A DNA stretch of 64,000 nucleotides. Source: Maribacter sp. 4G9 (GTDB lineage: Bacteria; Bacteroidota; Bacteroidia; Flavobacteriales; Flavobacteriaceae). The notes beneath the pieces were generated by a model. The model made no database searches. It saw only the letters and a program-made list of their open reading frames with translations, and was not told the DNA's origin. The translations under genes were made by a program, and so were the position numbers. Position 1 is the first letter of the stretch. Every line of letters begins with the position of its first letter. Location of the stretch: NCBI RefSeq assembly GCF_002742265.1, contig NZ_MDGL01000039.1, positions 61,979 to 125,978 on the forward strand, written 5' to 3'. This document shows, one piece after another, positions 35,851 through 44,876 of this stretch.

Positions 35851-36648
35851 TTAATCACTAAAAATCAACCGTCCATTAAATAGTTCCTCAACCTCAACAA
35901 CTTCTGGCCGATTGAAGGAAATAACATCACCATAACCCCGTATCACCCCAGAAATAGATTCTTGCGGATTTACCAATAGATCATTACTTCCACGGTGATT
36001 TAGGGAAATAGATTGAGCTGTCAATTCCTGGGCCTCAATCCTGGAATCTCCTGCGGCAATGGTCACATTGAGATTTTGTGTATTGCCCCGTAGCTTAAAA
36101 TAGGCAATGCCATTTACGACAATACTTACGTTTTCTGTATTAAGATGTAAATCAAATTCCCCATCCGTAGTTTCCGCTTCGGGAACAACAAAACTTTCTG
36201 AAAACAGGGTCAGATTTGGATACGCAAGTACGCCATCGCTTTGTATGGGAAGGCCCGTACTACTTCTAATTTCTGTTATGTTAGGGGAGGTGACATAAAC
36301 CGTTGTCAATCCGTACTCCCTAAAAAGATTACAACCATTTTCATTGCGTAGAATGAGTCGGTCTCCCTCTAGGGATACAGAAACTTCCTCCTTAAGATTT
36401 TTGCCTGTTTCCACTTCCACTTTTTGGACATCCCCTTGCGTAAGTACCAAGGCAACCTTTTCAAAAACCGTTATTTTGTTGAATTCAGGGACCACTATTT
36501 CCTCTCGTACCAAATCACCCGCCGTTTGTAAACAATCCGAAACATTATCTGAATTACAGGAAATAACGGCGATACTCAAAAGACATACGACCCTTTGAAG
36601 GAATGCACCGATCAAACCATTTTTAGTATGTTCCCTTTTTCCATCCAT
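35851..36648 (-). CDS. GIN-domain (DUF2807-like) lipoprotein
   Basis: 265 residues. An N-terminal hydrophobic segment ends in the lipobox AVISC (Cys near 31), so it is a lipoprotein. Repetitive beta-strand sequence follows ([28 protein letters not shown] turns), matching the head-GIN/DUF2807 fold common in Bacteroidota. The role is unknown. It follows the PagL-like gene by 3 bases, so both are probably in one transcript. Confidence 0.75.
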   Translation of the reverse strand: MDGKREHTKNGLIGAFLQRVVCLLSIAVISCNSDNVSDCLQTAGDLVREEIVVPEFNKITVFEKVALVLTQGDVQKVEVETGKNLKEEVSVSLEGDRLILRNENGCNLFREYGLTTVYVTSPNITEIRSSTGLPIQSDGVLAYPNLTLFSESFVVPEAETTDGEFDLHLNTENVSIVVNGIAYFKLRGNTQNLNVTIAAGDSRIEAQELTAQSISLNHRGSNDLLVNPQESISGVIRGYGDVISFNRPEVVEVEELFNGRLIFSD

Positions 36649-36651
36649 TCC

Positions 36652-37758
36652 TTATAACCGTATTCCAATGCCAAATTCCACAGCTTCCGCGGCAGCACCG
36701 TGTGATTTTAAAGTGATGGCACCAAACATTTTGTCTCCAAAATATCGTTTTAAGCCTATCCTATTATACATACGCCCTTCAAAATCAAACGGATAATATA
36801 CATAATAGCCCAACTGGGTGATGACGGACATGCTATTGATAAAAAGTTCATGTCCCAAAAAGACCCCTACTCTTTTATAATCATCATCGGGCCGTACGTC
36901 CATCTCAGGAAATGACGTGCCCTGAAACCGAATTAACTCCTTCAAAAAATTAGAAAAGAACACATCCCCTCCCAGCTGAATGGCACTTTTCCTCCCCAAT
37001 CGCTTATCGGCATAGGCCGAAAAAATAAAAAATCCATATTGCCCGGAACCTATAACGTCGCTTTCATTAAGTCCGCCCCTTAAAATTAAGTTGTAACGTA
37101 TCGGCTCGTTTATCTTTTCCCTATCTGAAGTATTTATATATTCCAATTTCTCTCCACCGTCCAAATCATACGTTAACCCCAGGTTTAATGCAAACGTATT
37201 CGTGGAAGTATTGGGCGACCTAAAATTACCATTGGAATAATGGATGACGGAAACCCCGGCCTTTAAACCCAATCCCGAAATAATATTTTCCTTGTGATAG
37301 TTCAGCATTAGATAGGTGGAACTTAAAAAATCCGACCCATAGGCGTTGTTCCTAAAATTTTCCTCCCTGTCATAGGGATTAGTGGTATAAGCAATCCCCT
37401 GCCCTATCCTAAACTGGATATTTCTTTTAAGAAAGTAAAAATTGTAGTGTGCATACAGTCCAAAATTCCTGCCCAATGTAGCATTGTTCATATCCTGATA
37501 AACAAACGAGGCCCCGTAATCCGGATAGTTATACAGCTCCTCCCATTCTTTCGACCCATAGGTTTTGCGGTTGTAGCCCAAAATAAAACCACCGGGGTGG
37601 TTGGCAATTAGATGGGAAATATCAGGATTATGAAGTAGGATAGAGCCATAGAACTGGCTAAAATCCAAGGTATGTTTTTTGATTTCCGAATTTTGGGAAA
37701 AACATAGGGTTCCCAATAGGGAAATTAACAAAAAACATTGCTGTTTCATGGGGGTCAA
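36652..37758 (-). CDS. PagL-like lipid A 3-O-deacylase / acyloxyacyl hydrolase
   Basis: 368 residues with a signal peptide (about 1-22) and many amphipathic strands, ending GIGIRL as outer-membrane barrels do. The segment VIHYSNGNFRSPN (near residue 170) resembles the PagL active site, where His and Ser occur as H-x-S-N. PagL removes an acyl chain from lipid A in the outer leaflet. The bacteroidotal proteins are longer than PagL, so the substrate is inferred. A 7-base repeat array starts 15 bases upstream of its start. Confidence 0.65.
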   Translation of the reverse strand: MTPMKQQCFLLISLLGTLCFSQNSEIKKHTLDFSQFYGSILLHNPDISHLIANHPGGFILGYNRKTYGSKEWEELYNYPDYGASFVYQDMNNATLGRNFGLYAHYNFYFLKRNIQFRIGQGIAYTTNPYDREENFRNNAYGSDFLSSTYLMLNYHKENIISGLGLKAGVSVIHYSNGNFRSPNTSTNTFALNLGLTYDLDGGEKLEYINTSDREKINEPIRYNLILRGGLNESDVIGSGQYGFFIFSAYADKRLGRKSAIQLGGDVFFSNFLKELIRFQGTSFPEMDVRPDDDYKRVGVFLGHELFINSMSVITQLGYYVYYPFDFEGRMYNRIGLKRYFGDKMFGAITLKSHGAAAEAVEFGIGIRL

Positions 37759-37772
37759 AGGTAGTAAAGTTG

Positions 37773-37807
37773 GTTGTTAGTTTTTAGTTATTGGTTGATT
37801 GTATTTC
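37773..37807 (+). repeat. Heptad array F: GTTNNNN units
   Basis: Four exact-phase 7-base units beginning GTT are followed by GTATTTC. The array lies between the PagL-like start and the metF stop. Read on the plus strand it points toward metF. It closely resembles the array at 38832, with the unit GTTTTTA in common. No partner in opposite direction was found next to it. Confidence 0.75.
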
Positions 37808-37869
37808 CCAATCAAAACTGAAAATAGTATTTGTACCCCTTTAAAGAGTCCTATAGCTAAGCGTTTAAC

Positions 37870-38823
37870 TCAAAAAACCTCTTTCGCAATGGCCTTAATA
37901 TTATCTGATTTTCCCATGGAATAGTAGTGCAAAACGGGCACACCTGCCGCCTTCAATTCCTTGGATTGCTGAATGGCCCACTCAATGCCCACCTGTCGTA
38001 CCTCTTTGTTCGTGGAGCAGGCCTCAACGGCATCGATCAAATCCTGTGGAATATCGATTCGAAATACCTGTGGCAACAATTGCAGGTGTCGCTTAACCGC
38101 AACCGGTTTTATTCCCGGAATAATGGGTACATTGATACCTAAATTCTTGGCGGCCTCCACAAATTCAAAATATTTTTGATTATCAAAGAACATCTGTGTT
38201 ACCACGTAGTCCGCTCCGGCATCCACTTTTTCCTTTAGGCGCTTTAAATCGGTTTGTAAGGAAGGAGCCTCCAAGTGCTTTTCGGGATAACCCGCCACGC
38301 CAATGCAGAAATCGGCATTGTCGTCAGAGTTTATAGTCTCGTGCAAATACTGCCCATGACTCAAATTCCGGATCTGTTCCACCAATTCCTTGGCATAGCA
38401 ATGTCCACCATCCGTAGGGGTAAAATATCGTTCCTCCTTCATGGAATCTCCCCTGAGGGCCATCACATTGTCAATGCCCAGATAATGGCAATCCACCAAA
38501 ACGTACTCCGTTTCCTCCTTAGTAAAACCTCCACATAATAAATGTGGAACGGTATCCACATGGTATTTATGTTGAATGGAAGAACAAATCCCCACCGTTC
38601 CAGGTCTCATACGGGTCACCTTCTTTTCCAAAAGTCCGCCTTTGTCAATATACACATACTCTTCCCTAGATGTGGTCACATCAATAAAGGGCGGTTTAAA
38701 TTCCATCAGGGGATCTATATTATCGTACAGTTCCTGTATGCTCTTTCCCTTAACGGGCGGTATCAACTCAAAGGAAAACAAGGTCTTTCCCTTGGCCTTT
38801 TCTATATGTTCCGTTACTTTCAT
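37870..38823 (-). CDS. metF: 5,10-methylenetetrahydrofolate reductase MetF
   Basis: FAD enzyme making 5-methyl-THF, the methyl donor for methionine synthase. The 317 residues include FSFELIPPVKG near the start and the substrate segment ADYVVTQMFFDNQKYFEF (about 205-222). Length is near the bacterial norm. It is the last gene of the methionine cluster in transcription order. Confidence 0.95.
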   Translation of the reverse strand: MKVTEHIEKAKGKTLFSFELIPPVKGKSIQELYDNIDPLMEFKPPFIDVTTSREEYVYIDKGGLLEKKVTRMRPGTVGICSSIQHKYHVDTVPHLLCGGFTKEETEYVLVDCHYLGIDNVMALRGDSMKEERYFTPTDGGHCYAKELVEQIRNLSHGQYLHETINSDDNADFCIGVAGYPEKHLEAPSLQTDLKRLKEKVDAGADYVVTQMFFDNQKYFEFVEAAKNLGINVPIIPGIKPVAVKRHLQLLPQVFRIDIPQDLIDAVEACSTNKEVRQVGIEWAIQQSKELKAAGVPVLHYYSMGKSDNIKAIAKEVF

Positions 38824-38831
38824 TCTATTTG

Positions 38832-38867
38832 GTTGGTAGTTTTTAGTTAAGTGTTGATGGTAAATAC
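38832..38867 (+). repeat. Heptad array A: 3' flank of four-helix-bundle gene 1
   Basis: Four GTTNNNN units at exact 7-base phase are followed by GTAAATAC. Read on the plus strand it points toward the 3' end of the four-helix-bundle gene (38885). It matches the inverted array at 39244 in 26 of 36 positions when both are read inward, including the closing GTAANNAC. Confidence 0.85.
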
Positions 38868-38884
38868 ATGAGCTGTTCTCTTAC

Positions 38885-39241
38885 TTAACTCTTACTTTTA
38901 TAATAATTGATAAAGCCGTTCAATAACTTTTTACAATTGGTAATTTGGTTTAATGTCTTTTCAAAATCTTTCTCGTGAACATATTTTTGGTCTAAAGCTA
39001 AATAAAGTTGTGTTTCCAACTCATAAAGTGAACCCCTTGAAATATACAAAAACTGAATAGTATCGGGAGCTGTTCTTCTACCAATACCTTCGGCTATATT
39101 TGACGGTATTGATATAACACATCTTCTCATCTGGTCAACTAATCCAAAATCTTCTCGTTTTGGGAAACCCAACAAAAGATTATATACATCCTTTACCAAC
39201 TTACGACTCTCTTTCCATACATCCAATTCAGTATATTCCAT
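38885..39241 (-). CDS. Four-helix-bundle protein 1 (S23/Avd-like)
   Basis: 118 residues. The signature RRCVISIPSNIAEGIGR followed by RGSLYELETQL belongs to the S23 ribosomal-intervening-sequence/Avd-like four-helix-bundle family. These proteins form ring pentamers, and one member assists diversity-generating reverse transcriptases. No reverse transcriptase is in this window. The gene lies inside the methionine operon between metH-2 and metF, in the same direction, with inward-facing 7-base arrays on both sides. By eye about half its residues match the second copy at 41985. Confidence 0.88.
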   Translation of the reverse strand: MEYTELDVWKESRKLVKDVYNLLLGFPKREDFGLVDQMRRCVISIPSNIAEGIGRRTAPDTIQFLYISRGSLYELETQLYLALDQKYVHEKDFEKTLNQITNCKKLLNGFINYYKSKS

Positions 39242-39243
39242 AT

Positions 39244-39279
39244 GTGCTTACCAACAACAAAAAACTATCAACTTTCAAC
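39244..39279 (-). repeat. Heptad array B: 5' flank of four-helix-bundle gene 1
   Basis: On the minus strand four GTTNNNN units at exact 7-base phase are followed by GTAAGCAC, three bases before the gene start. The last codons of metH-2 (VES and the stop) are inside the array. It is the inverted counterpart of the array at 38832. Confidence 0.85.
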
Positions 39280-41988
39280 TATATTTGGCGCGAGCCATTT
39301 TTTGGCCTTTTCAAAACTGATGCCTTTTCTTTGGGCAAAATCGGCAACTTGGTCCTCCTTAATTTTTCCCAGACCAAAATATTTTGCCTCCGGATTTGCA
39401 AAATAATATCCCGAAACCGATGCTGCCGGCCACATAGCCAGACTATCCGTTAGCTTTACCCCTATTCTTTCCTCTACTTGAAGCAACTCCCAAATGGTCA
39501 GTTTTTCCAAATGATCCGGACAGGCCGGGTATCCCGGTGCCGGGCGAATCCCTTTGTACGATTCCTTGATCAGTTCCTCATTGCTTAAATTCTCATCGTT
39601 TGCATAGCCCCAATAGTTGGTCCGCACCTCCTTATGCAAATACTCCGCAAAGGCCTCGGCCAAACGGTCCGCCAAGGCCTTCACCATAATGGAATTATAG
39701 TCATCCAAATTCCTTTCAAATTCGGCGGCTAGCTCAGCGGTTCCAAATCCTGTGGACACGCAAAAAGTCCCTATATAATCAATGATTCCGCTATCCTTCG
39801 GTGCAATAAAATCGGCCAACGCATAATCTGCAACGCCTTCCCTTCGCCGTAACTGTTGTCTTAGGGTTCTAAATACGTATGTATTTCCGTCATCCGTATT
39901 CCTGACCTCGATATCATCAGCATTTACGGTATTTGCAGGAAACAGCCCAAAAACGCCCTTTGCCTTCAATTGTTTCTTGTCCAAAATCTCCTGCAACATT
40001 TCCTGGGCATCGGCAAAGAGATTGGCAGCCTCTTTTCCCACGACATCGTCGGTCAATATATCGGGATATTTCCCATGCAATTCCCAGCTTCTAAAGAAAG
40101 GGGTCCAATCAATAAAGGGAACCAATTTATCCAATTCTTGATCTTCTATCACCTGTGTCCCCAGCATTTGAGGCTCCTTTATTTTACAGTTGTCCCAATC
40201 TATTTTAAATTTATTCTCACGGGCCTGCGCTATCGTTTTATATTCCTTCTTTACGGAACGCTTTAAAAACTTGTCCCTAAAGTCATCATAGTCTTCCTTA
40301 ATTCTCATTTTGTAAGCCGCCGATGTTTCTTTCTGTAAAAGGTCGCCAACAACGGTTACGGCCCTAGAAGCATCGTTTACATGGACCACGGCCTGGTTAT
40401 ATTGTGGGTCTATTTTTACGGCCGTGTGCGCCTTACTGGTGGTTGCCCCCCCGATTAATAAGGGAATGCTGAAGTTATTCCGTTGCATCTCTTTGGCCAG
40501 ATGCACCATTTCATCCAAGGAAGGCGTAATCAATCCGCTAAGACCAATGATGTCCACCCTATGCTCTACCGCCGCGGCAATGATCTTTTCTGGTGGCACC
40601 ATGACGCCCAAATCGATAATCTCATAATTGTTACAAGCCAAAACTACACTGACAATGTTCTTTCCTATATCGTGGACATCCCCCTTCACGGTCGCCATCA
40701 ATATTTTTCCATTTCCTTCGGAGTCCCCTTCCTGCGGATTGGCCAATTTTTCCTCTTCAATATAGGGCAACAAATAAGCAACGGCCCTTTTCATGACCCG
40801 CGCCGATTTTACCACTTGAGGCAGAAACATTTTACCGCTGCCGAACAAATCCCCTACTACGTTCATCCCGGTCATCAAATGCCCTTCAATGACTTCAATA
40901 GGTTTATCCGACTCTTGCCGGGCCTCCTCTACATCCAATTCAATGTATTGATCGATTCCTTTTACCAAGGCCCTTGTAATACGTTCCTGCAAAGGTTCCT
41001 CCCTCCAGGAATTATCCACTTTGCTTTCCTTGGCCTTACCTACAACAGATTCTGCAAATTCCAATAATCGCTCCGTTGCATCCTCCCTGCGATTCAACAT
41101 GACATCCTCAACGTGCTCCAGAAGGTCCTTGGGAATATCGTCATAAACCTCCAACATCGTTGGGTTTACGATACCCATGTTCATGCCGGCCTTTATCGCG
41201 TGATACAAAAACACCGAATGCATGGCCTCCCTGACTGGATTATTACCCCGAAATGAAAAAGAAACATTACTTACACCACCACTGACACTACAATACGGTA
41301 AATTTTCTCGGACCCACTTGGTTGCTCTTATAAAGTCTAGCGCATTGAGTTTATGCTCGTCCATTCCCGTAGCCACCGGAAAGATGTTGAGGTCGAAAAT
41401 GATGTCCTCTGGCGCAAAACCAACCTGATCCACCAAAATATCATAGGAACGCTTGGCGATTTCAATACGTCTTTCGTAATTGTCTGCCTGGCCTACCTCA
41501 TCAAAAGCCATAACGATCATAGCGGCCCCATATCGCTTTATCAATTTGGAGTGATGAATAAATTCGGCTTCGCCCTCTTTCAGACTAATGGAATTAACCA
41601 CACACTTTCCTTGCACGACTTGTAGTCCTGCCTCAATAATTTCCCATTTGGAACTATCGATCATGATGGGAACTCGGGCAATATCGGGTTCTGCAATGAC
41701 CAGGTTCAAAAACTTGACCATGGCAGCCTTACCATCGATCAGTCCATCATCCATATTAATATCGATGATTTGAGCTCCTCCCTCTACCTGTTCCCTGGCA
41801 ACATCCAAAGCTTCCTCAAATTTTTCTTCTTTTATCAGCCGTAGAAATTTCTTGGAACCTGCCACATTGGTCCTCTCCCCTACGTTAATAAAATTACTCT
41901 CTGGTGTCACCACCAAGGGTTCCAGACCTGAAAGCTTGAGGTATCGTTTTTCGTTGTTCGTTATTGGTTGTTCGTTGTTCGTTCTCAT
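39268..41988 (-). CDS. metH: Methionine synthase, B12-dependent part (split MetH, C-terminal subunit)
   Basis: 906 residues. In order: pterin (methyl-THF) domain with [11 protein letters not shown] near the start, B12-cap, cobalamin domain with [10 protein letters not shown] (the base-off His motif) and [13 protein letters not shown], then the SAM-binding activation domain with [12 protein letters not shown]. The homocysteine domain is missing and is encoded separately at 42380. The start at 41988 overlaps the four-helix-bundle stop as ATGA. Its first about 13 residues ([13 protein letters not shown]) are encoded by a 7-base repeat array. Family sequence begins at [12 protein letters not shown]. 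Confidence 0.94.
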   Translation of the reverse strand: MRTNNEQPITNNEKRYLKLSGLEPLVVTPESNFINVGERTNVAGSKKFLRLIKEEKFEEALDVAREQVEGGAQIIDINMDDGLIDGKAAMVKFLNLVIAEPDIARVPIMIDSSKWEIIEAGLQVVQGKCVVNSISLKEGEAEFIHHSKLIKRYGAAMIVMAFDEVGQADNYERRIEIAKRSYDILVDQVGFAPEDIIFDLNIFPVATGMDEHKLNALDFIRATKWVRENLPYCSVSGGVSNVSFSFRGNNPVREAMHSVFLYHAIKAGMNMGIVNPTMLEVYDDIPKDLLEHVEDVMLNRREDATERLLEFAESVVGKAKESKVDNSWREEPLQERITRALVKGIDQYIELDVEEARQESDKPIEVIEGHLMTGMNVVGDLFGSGKMFLPQVVKSARVMKRAVAYLLPYIEEEKLANPQEGDSEGNGKILMATVKGDVHDIGKNIVSVVLACNNYEIIDLGVMVPPEKIIAAAVEHRVDIIGLSGLITPSLDEMVHLAKEMQRNNFSIPLLIGGATTSKAHTAVKIDPQYNQAVVHVNDASRAVTVVGDLLQKETSAAYKMRIKEDYDDFRDKFLKRSVKKEYKTIAQARENKFKIDWDNCKIKEPQMLGTQVIEDQELDKLVPFIDWTPFFRSWELHGKYPDILTDDVVGKEAANLFADAQEMLQEILDKKQLKAKGVFGLFPANTVNADDIEVRNTDDGNTYVFRTLRQQLRRREGVADYALADFIAPKDSGIIDYIGTFCVSTGFGTAELAAEFERNLDDYNSIMVKALADRLAEAFAEYLHKEVRTNYWGYANDENLSNEELIKESYKGIRPAPGYPACPDHLEKLTIWELLQVEERIGVKLTDSLAMWPAASVSGYYFANPEAKYFGLGKIKEDQVADFAQRKGISFEKAKKWLAPNIVES
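41946..41987 (+). repeat. Heptad array C: 3' flank of four-helix-bundle gene 2
   Basis: Six GTTNNNN units at exact 7-base phase, including GTTGTTC three times. Read on the plus strand the array points toward the 3' end of the four-helix-bundle gene 2. It lies entirely inside the start of metH-2 and encodes its asparagine-rich N-terminus. Confidence 0.85.
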
Positions 41989-42335
41989 AATTTTTTGTGG
42001 TAATTAATGAATCCGTTCAACAATTTTTTAACCCGATCTATTTCTGTCATAATAGTAGTCATATCAGATCCTACATAATCCAAATCACTCGCCAAAATCA
42101 ATTGTGTTTCCAGTTCGAACAATGAACCTCTGGCAATATGAAGAAAATGCACCGTTTCTTTTGCGGATTGTCTACCGCAGCCCTCTGCAATGTTTGATGG
42201 AACTGAAACTGCACATCTTCTAATCTGGGAAGTAAGCGAATACTGCTCATCCTTTGGAAAATTTGTTGTCAAAACGTACACGCTTTTTACCAATTCCCTT
42301 GCTTGTAACCATATATCTAATTCCTTATAATCCAT
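41985..42335 (-). CDS. Four-helix-bundle protein 2 (S23/Avd-like)
   Basis: 116 residues with the same family signature as copy 1: [17 protein letters not shown] and [11 protein letters not shown], ending [14 protein letters not shown]. It separates the two halves of methionine synthase and is coupled to metH-2 by an ATGA overlap. Inward-facing 7-base arrays lie on both sides (41946-41987 and 42364-42398). Its job is unknown. A link to RNA or reverse transcriptase is only by family. Confidence 0.88.
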   Translation of the reverse strand: MDYKELDIWLQARELVKSVYVLTTNFPKDEQYSLTSQIRRCAVSVPSNIAEGCGRQSAKETVHFLHIARGSLFELETQLILASDLDYVGSDMTTIMTEIDRVKKLLNGFINYHKKL

Positions 42336-42363
42336 TAAAATCCATCAATACATTTCTAGCAAA

Positions 42364-42398
42364 AATTAACGAAAAACGATTAACGGGCAACCAATAAC
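42364..42398 (-). repeat. Heptad array D: 5' flank of four-helix-bundle gene 2
   Basis: On the minus strand five GTTNNNN units at exact 7-base phase. The array encodes the last residues and stop of metH-1 (42380) and points toward the start of the four-helix-bundle gene 2. Units GTTATTG and GTTTTTC are shared with array C on the other side. Confidence 0.85.
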
Positions 42399-43381
42399 GG
42401 TCTAGGCGCATAACCAGCAGCCAAATCAGCAATTGCTTTAATATGTGCGGGCGTAGTTCCACAACAACCTCCAATAATATTAATCAAACCTTTATCCAGA
42501 TACTCCTTTATTTGACTCGCCATTTGTTCCGGATTTTGGTCGTATTCTCCAAAAGCATTGGGCAGTCCGGCATTGGGATGGGCCGATATTCCGAATTCAC
42601 TTTTTTTGGAAAGTACCTCTAAATGGGGCACTAAGTCCTTAGCTCCCAAGGCACAGTTGAATCCTACAGTTAACAAAGGAATATGGGATACGCTAATAAG
42701 AAATGCCTCAGCGGTTTGACCCGTCAACGTTCTGCCAGATACATCTGTAATGGTCCCGCTTATCATGATAGGAACGTCTAAATTTCGTTCTTCCTTCACT
42801 TCTTCTATAGCAAATAAAGCGGCCTTACAATTTAAGGTGTCCGTTATGGTTTCTATCAACAATACATCTACACCACCATCCAAAAGGGCTTCTACTTGTT
42901 GCTTATACGCTACGCGTAATTCCTCAAAGGTAATGGCCCTGTAACCGGAATCGTTTACATCCGGGGACATACTTGCCGTTTTGTTGGTTGGTCCCATACT
43001 ACCCGCAACGAAACGTGGTTTTTCGGGGTTTTTTAACGTGTACTCTTCGGTAACTTTTTTGGCGATGACCGCAGATTCATAATTCAAGTCATACACAAAA
43101 TCCTGCATTTCATAATCCGCCATGGCGATGGTGGTACTGGAAAAGGTATTGGTCTCAATGATATCCGCCCCGGCCTCGAGATATTTACGATGTACCTCCG
43201 CCAAAGCTTCTGGTTGGGTAAGGGCCAACATATCGTTATTGCCTTTAACATCAATGTGCCAATCCTTAAATCGCTCGCCACGGAAATCGGCCTCCGTGAA
43301 CTTATATTGCTGCAACATAGTCCCCATAGCGCCGTCCAAAACCAAAATTCTTTTTTGAATTTCCTCTTTTATATTGCTCAT
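42380..43381 (-). CDS. metH: Methionine synthase, homocysteine-binding part (split MetH, N-terminal subunit)
   Basis: 333 residues forming the zinc-dependent homocysteine S-methyltransferase domain. The zinc ligands are a Cys in VGFNCALGA and the pair in NIIGGCCGTTPAH. It starts with RILVLDGAMGTMLQ. In most bacteria this is the first domain of MetH. Here it is a separate protein that must act with the 906-residue subunit. A SAM-I riboswitch lies 94 bases upstream. Confidence 0.94.
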   Translation of the reverse strand: MSNIKEEIQKRILVLDGAMGTMLQQYKFTEADFRGERFKDWHIDVKGNNDMLALTQPEALAEVHRKYLEAGADIIETNTFSSTTIAMADYEMQDFVYDLNYESAVIAKKVTEEYTLKNPEKPRFVAGSMGPTNKTASMSPDVNDSGYRAITFEELRVAYKQQVEALLDGGVDVLLIETITDTLNCKAALFAIEEVKEERNLDVPIMISGTITDVSGRTLTGQTAEAFLISVSHIPLLTVGFNCALGAKDLVPHLEVLSKKSEFGISAHPNAGLPNAFGEYDQNPEQMASQIKEYLDKGLINIIGGCCGTTPAHIKAIADLAAGYAPRPLLVAR

Positions 43382-43475
43382 TTCTGTTTCATATTGGACG
43401 TTAAAAACTCCTATTTTAAATCAATTAAATGTAACGTAAGGAATCAAGAATAGTAATTTGGGTAAGCCTTTTGGG

Positions 43476-43597
43476 GTTATCTTTCCCGATAGCATTTGGG
43501 ATAGAACGTAGCACCTACTTACCTACTGACCAAATCAGGCTAGACGAAGGGTTGCCAAGGCTTCAATGGGTCTATTCCCTCCACCTTTCTTGATAAC
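43476..43597 (-). promoter_or_regulatory. SAM-I (S-box) riboswitch
   Basis: On the minus strand the aptamer reads GTTATCAAGAAAGGTGGAGG at the start, then TGAAGCC, GGCAACC, GGTGCTA and closes with GATAAC, which pairs with GTTATC as helix P1. These are the conserved S-box elements in order and spacing. It would sense S-adenosylmethionine and control metH-1, the four-helix-bundle genes, metH-2 and metF. I see no clear terminator between it and the start, so control may be translational. Confidence 0.92.
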
Positions 43598-43687
43598 AAT
43601 ACAGTTTTTAAAAGAACTGGGGCAAAGTAACGGCTCTACCCGTTCAAAACCAAATAATCATTTTTGTAAAGACCTTTACATAACAAA

Positions 43688-43718
43688 AAACCCTTCAATT
43701 AGTATTCTTGAAGGGTTT
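43688..43718 (-). terminator. Terminator of the sulfate-assimilation operon
   Basis: AAACCCTTCAA and TTGAAGGGTTT form an 11-base stem with a 9-base loop. On the minus strand it is followed by a T run (GGGTTTTTTG). It lies 20 bases after the reductase stop and separates this operon from the SAM riboswitch. Confidence 0.88.
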
Positions 43719-43738
43719 CTTAGTCGTTTTAAAAATTA

Positions 43739-44800
43739 CTATGCTATACTTTGAACCACTTCTTTTTTAGCCTCTTTTTTGGAGCCGTCAAATCCTTCTA
43801 CCCCACCCACGGTAGTATATTTCATAACATATCGCTTACCGGGATTGATGATTTGATAGGCATACTGACACATGACGGCAGCCTCATGAAACCCTGATAA
43901 GATCAATTTCAACTTCCCCTCATAGGTATTGACATCTCCAATGGCAAAAACTCCCGGTATGTTTGTCTGATAGTCCTTGGCATTGTTCACCTTTATAGCA
44001 TTCTTCTCAATTTCCAATCCCCAATTTCCGATTGGACCCAATTTCGGTGAAAGTCCGAAAAGCGGAATAAAATTATCCACTTCTAGGTAGGTTTCACCCT
44101 TTTCGGCGTCGTTATGTTTGATGACCACGGCTTCCAACTTCTCATCGCCATATAATTTTTTAACCTCGGCTTCCGTGAATAATTTTATTTTACCCAATTT
44201 GGCCAATTCCGATGCTTTCTCAACAGAGTCCAAGGCTCCACGAAATTCATTCCTACGATGGACCAAAGAAACTTCGGCAGCCACATCTGCCAAGAAAATC
44301 GCCCAGTCCAAGGCTGAGTCTCCCCCTCCCGCAATAACTACTTTTTTGTTGCGATAAACCTCCGGGTCCTTAACCATGTAGGCCACGCCTTTATCCTCAA
44401 AATCCACAATATTGGAGATGGGAGGCTTCCTAGGTTCAAAAGAGCCCAAACCTCCTGCAATCACCACAACGGGAGCATGATGCTTCGTGCCTTTATTCGT
44501 GGTAACTATATAGGAGCCATCTTCTTGTTTTTCCAAAGTTTCCGCCCGTTCGCCCAAAGTAAATCCAGCTTCGAACGGTTTTATCTGTTCCATAAGATTA
44601 TCCACTAGAGTACCCGCCAATATTTCCGGAAAAGCGGGAATGTCGTAAATCGGCTTTTTTGGATAAATCTCCGAACACTGACCCCCTGGCTGTGGCAAGG
44701 CATCGATGAGATGGCATTTTAGTTTTAGCAGTCCTGCTTCAAATACGGTAAATAATCCTGTTGGGCCTGCACCTATGATTACAATATCTGTTTTTATCAT
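43739..44800 (-). CDS. Ferredoxin--NADP reductase, thioredoxin-reductase type
   Basis: 353 residues with an FAD-binding GAGPTG near the N-terminus and an NADP-binding GGGDSALDWA (about 153-162). The redox CxxC of true thioredoxin reductases is absent, which marks the YumC-type ferredoxin-NADP reductases. As last gene of the sulfate operon it probably supplies reduced ferredoxin to the sulfite reductase. Confidence 0.88.
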   Translation of the reverse strand: MIKTDIVIIGAGPTGLFTVFEAGLLKLKCHLIDALPQPGGQCSEIYPKKPIYDIPAFPEILAGTLVDNLMEQIKPFEAGFTLGERAETLEKQEDGSYIVTTNKGTKHHAPVVVIAGGLGSFEPRKPPISNIVDFEDKGVAYMVKDPEVYRNKKVVIAGGGDSALDWAIFLADVAAEVSLVHRRNEFRGALDSVEKASELAKLGKIKLFTEAEVKKLYGDEKLEAVVIKHNDAEKGETYLEVDNFIPLFGLSPKLGPIGNWGLEIEKNAIKVNNAKDYQTNIPGVFAIGDVNTYEGKLKLILSGFHEAAVMCQYAYQIINPGKRYVMKYTTVGGVEGFDGSKKEAKKEVVQSIA

Positions 44801-44806
44801 TTCTTC

Positions 44807-44876
44807 GTTATTCGTTGTTCGTTTTTAGTTGTTCGTTGTTTGGCTTTTAGCTTTTAGCTTTTAGCTTTTAGCTTTT
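44807..44876 (+). repeat. Heptad array G: GTTNNNN and AGCTTTT units
   Basis: Five GTTNNNN units (GTTGTTC twice) pass directly into one GGCTTTT and four AGCTTTT units, all in one unbroken 7-base phase. It starts 6 bases upstream of the reductase start and covers the stop of the SUMT gene (44868). No four-helix-bundle gene is present here. Confidence 0.85.

Noticed and set aside
40483..41067. 194-codon open frame opposite metH
   Set aside because: It is antisense to the conserved pterin and cobalamin domains of metH and has no family pattern.
38885..42335. Diversity-generating retroelement, suggested by the Avd-like four-helix-bundle genes
   Set aside because: No reverse transcriptase and no template/variable repeat pair is present in the window. 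Only the family resemblance remains.
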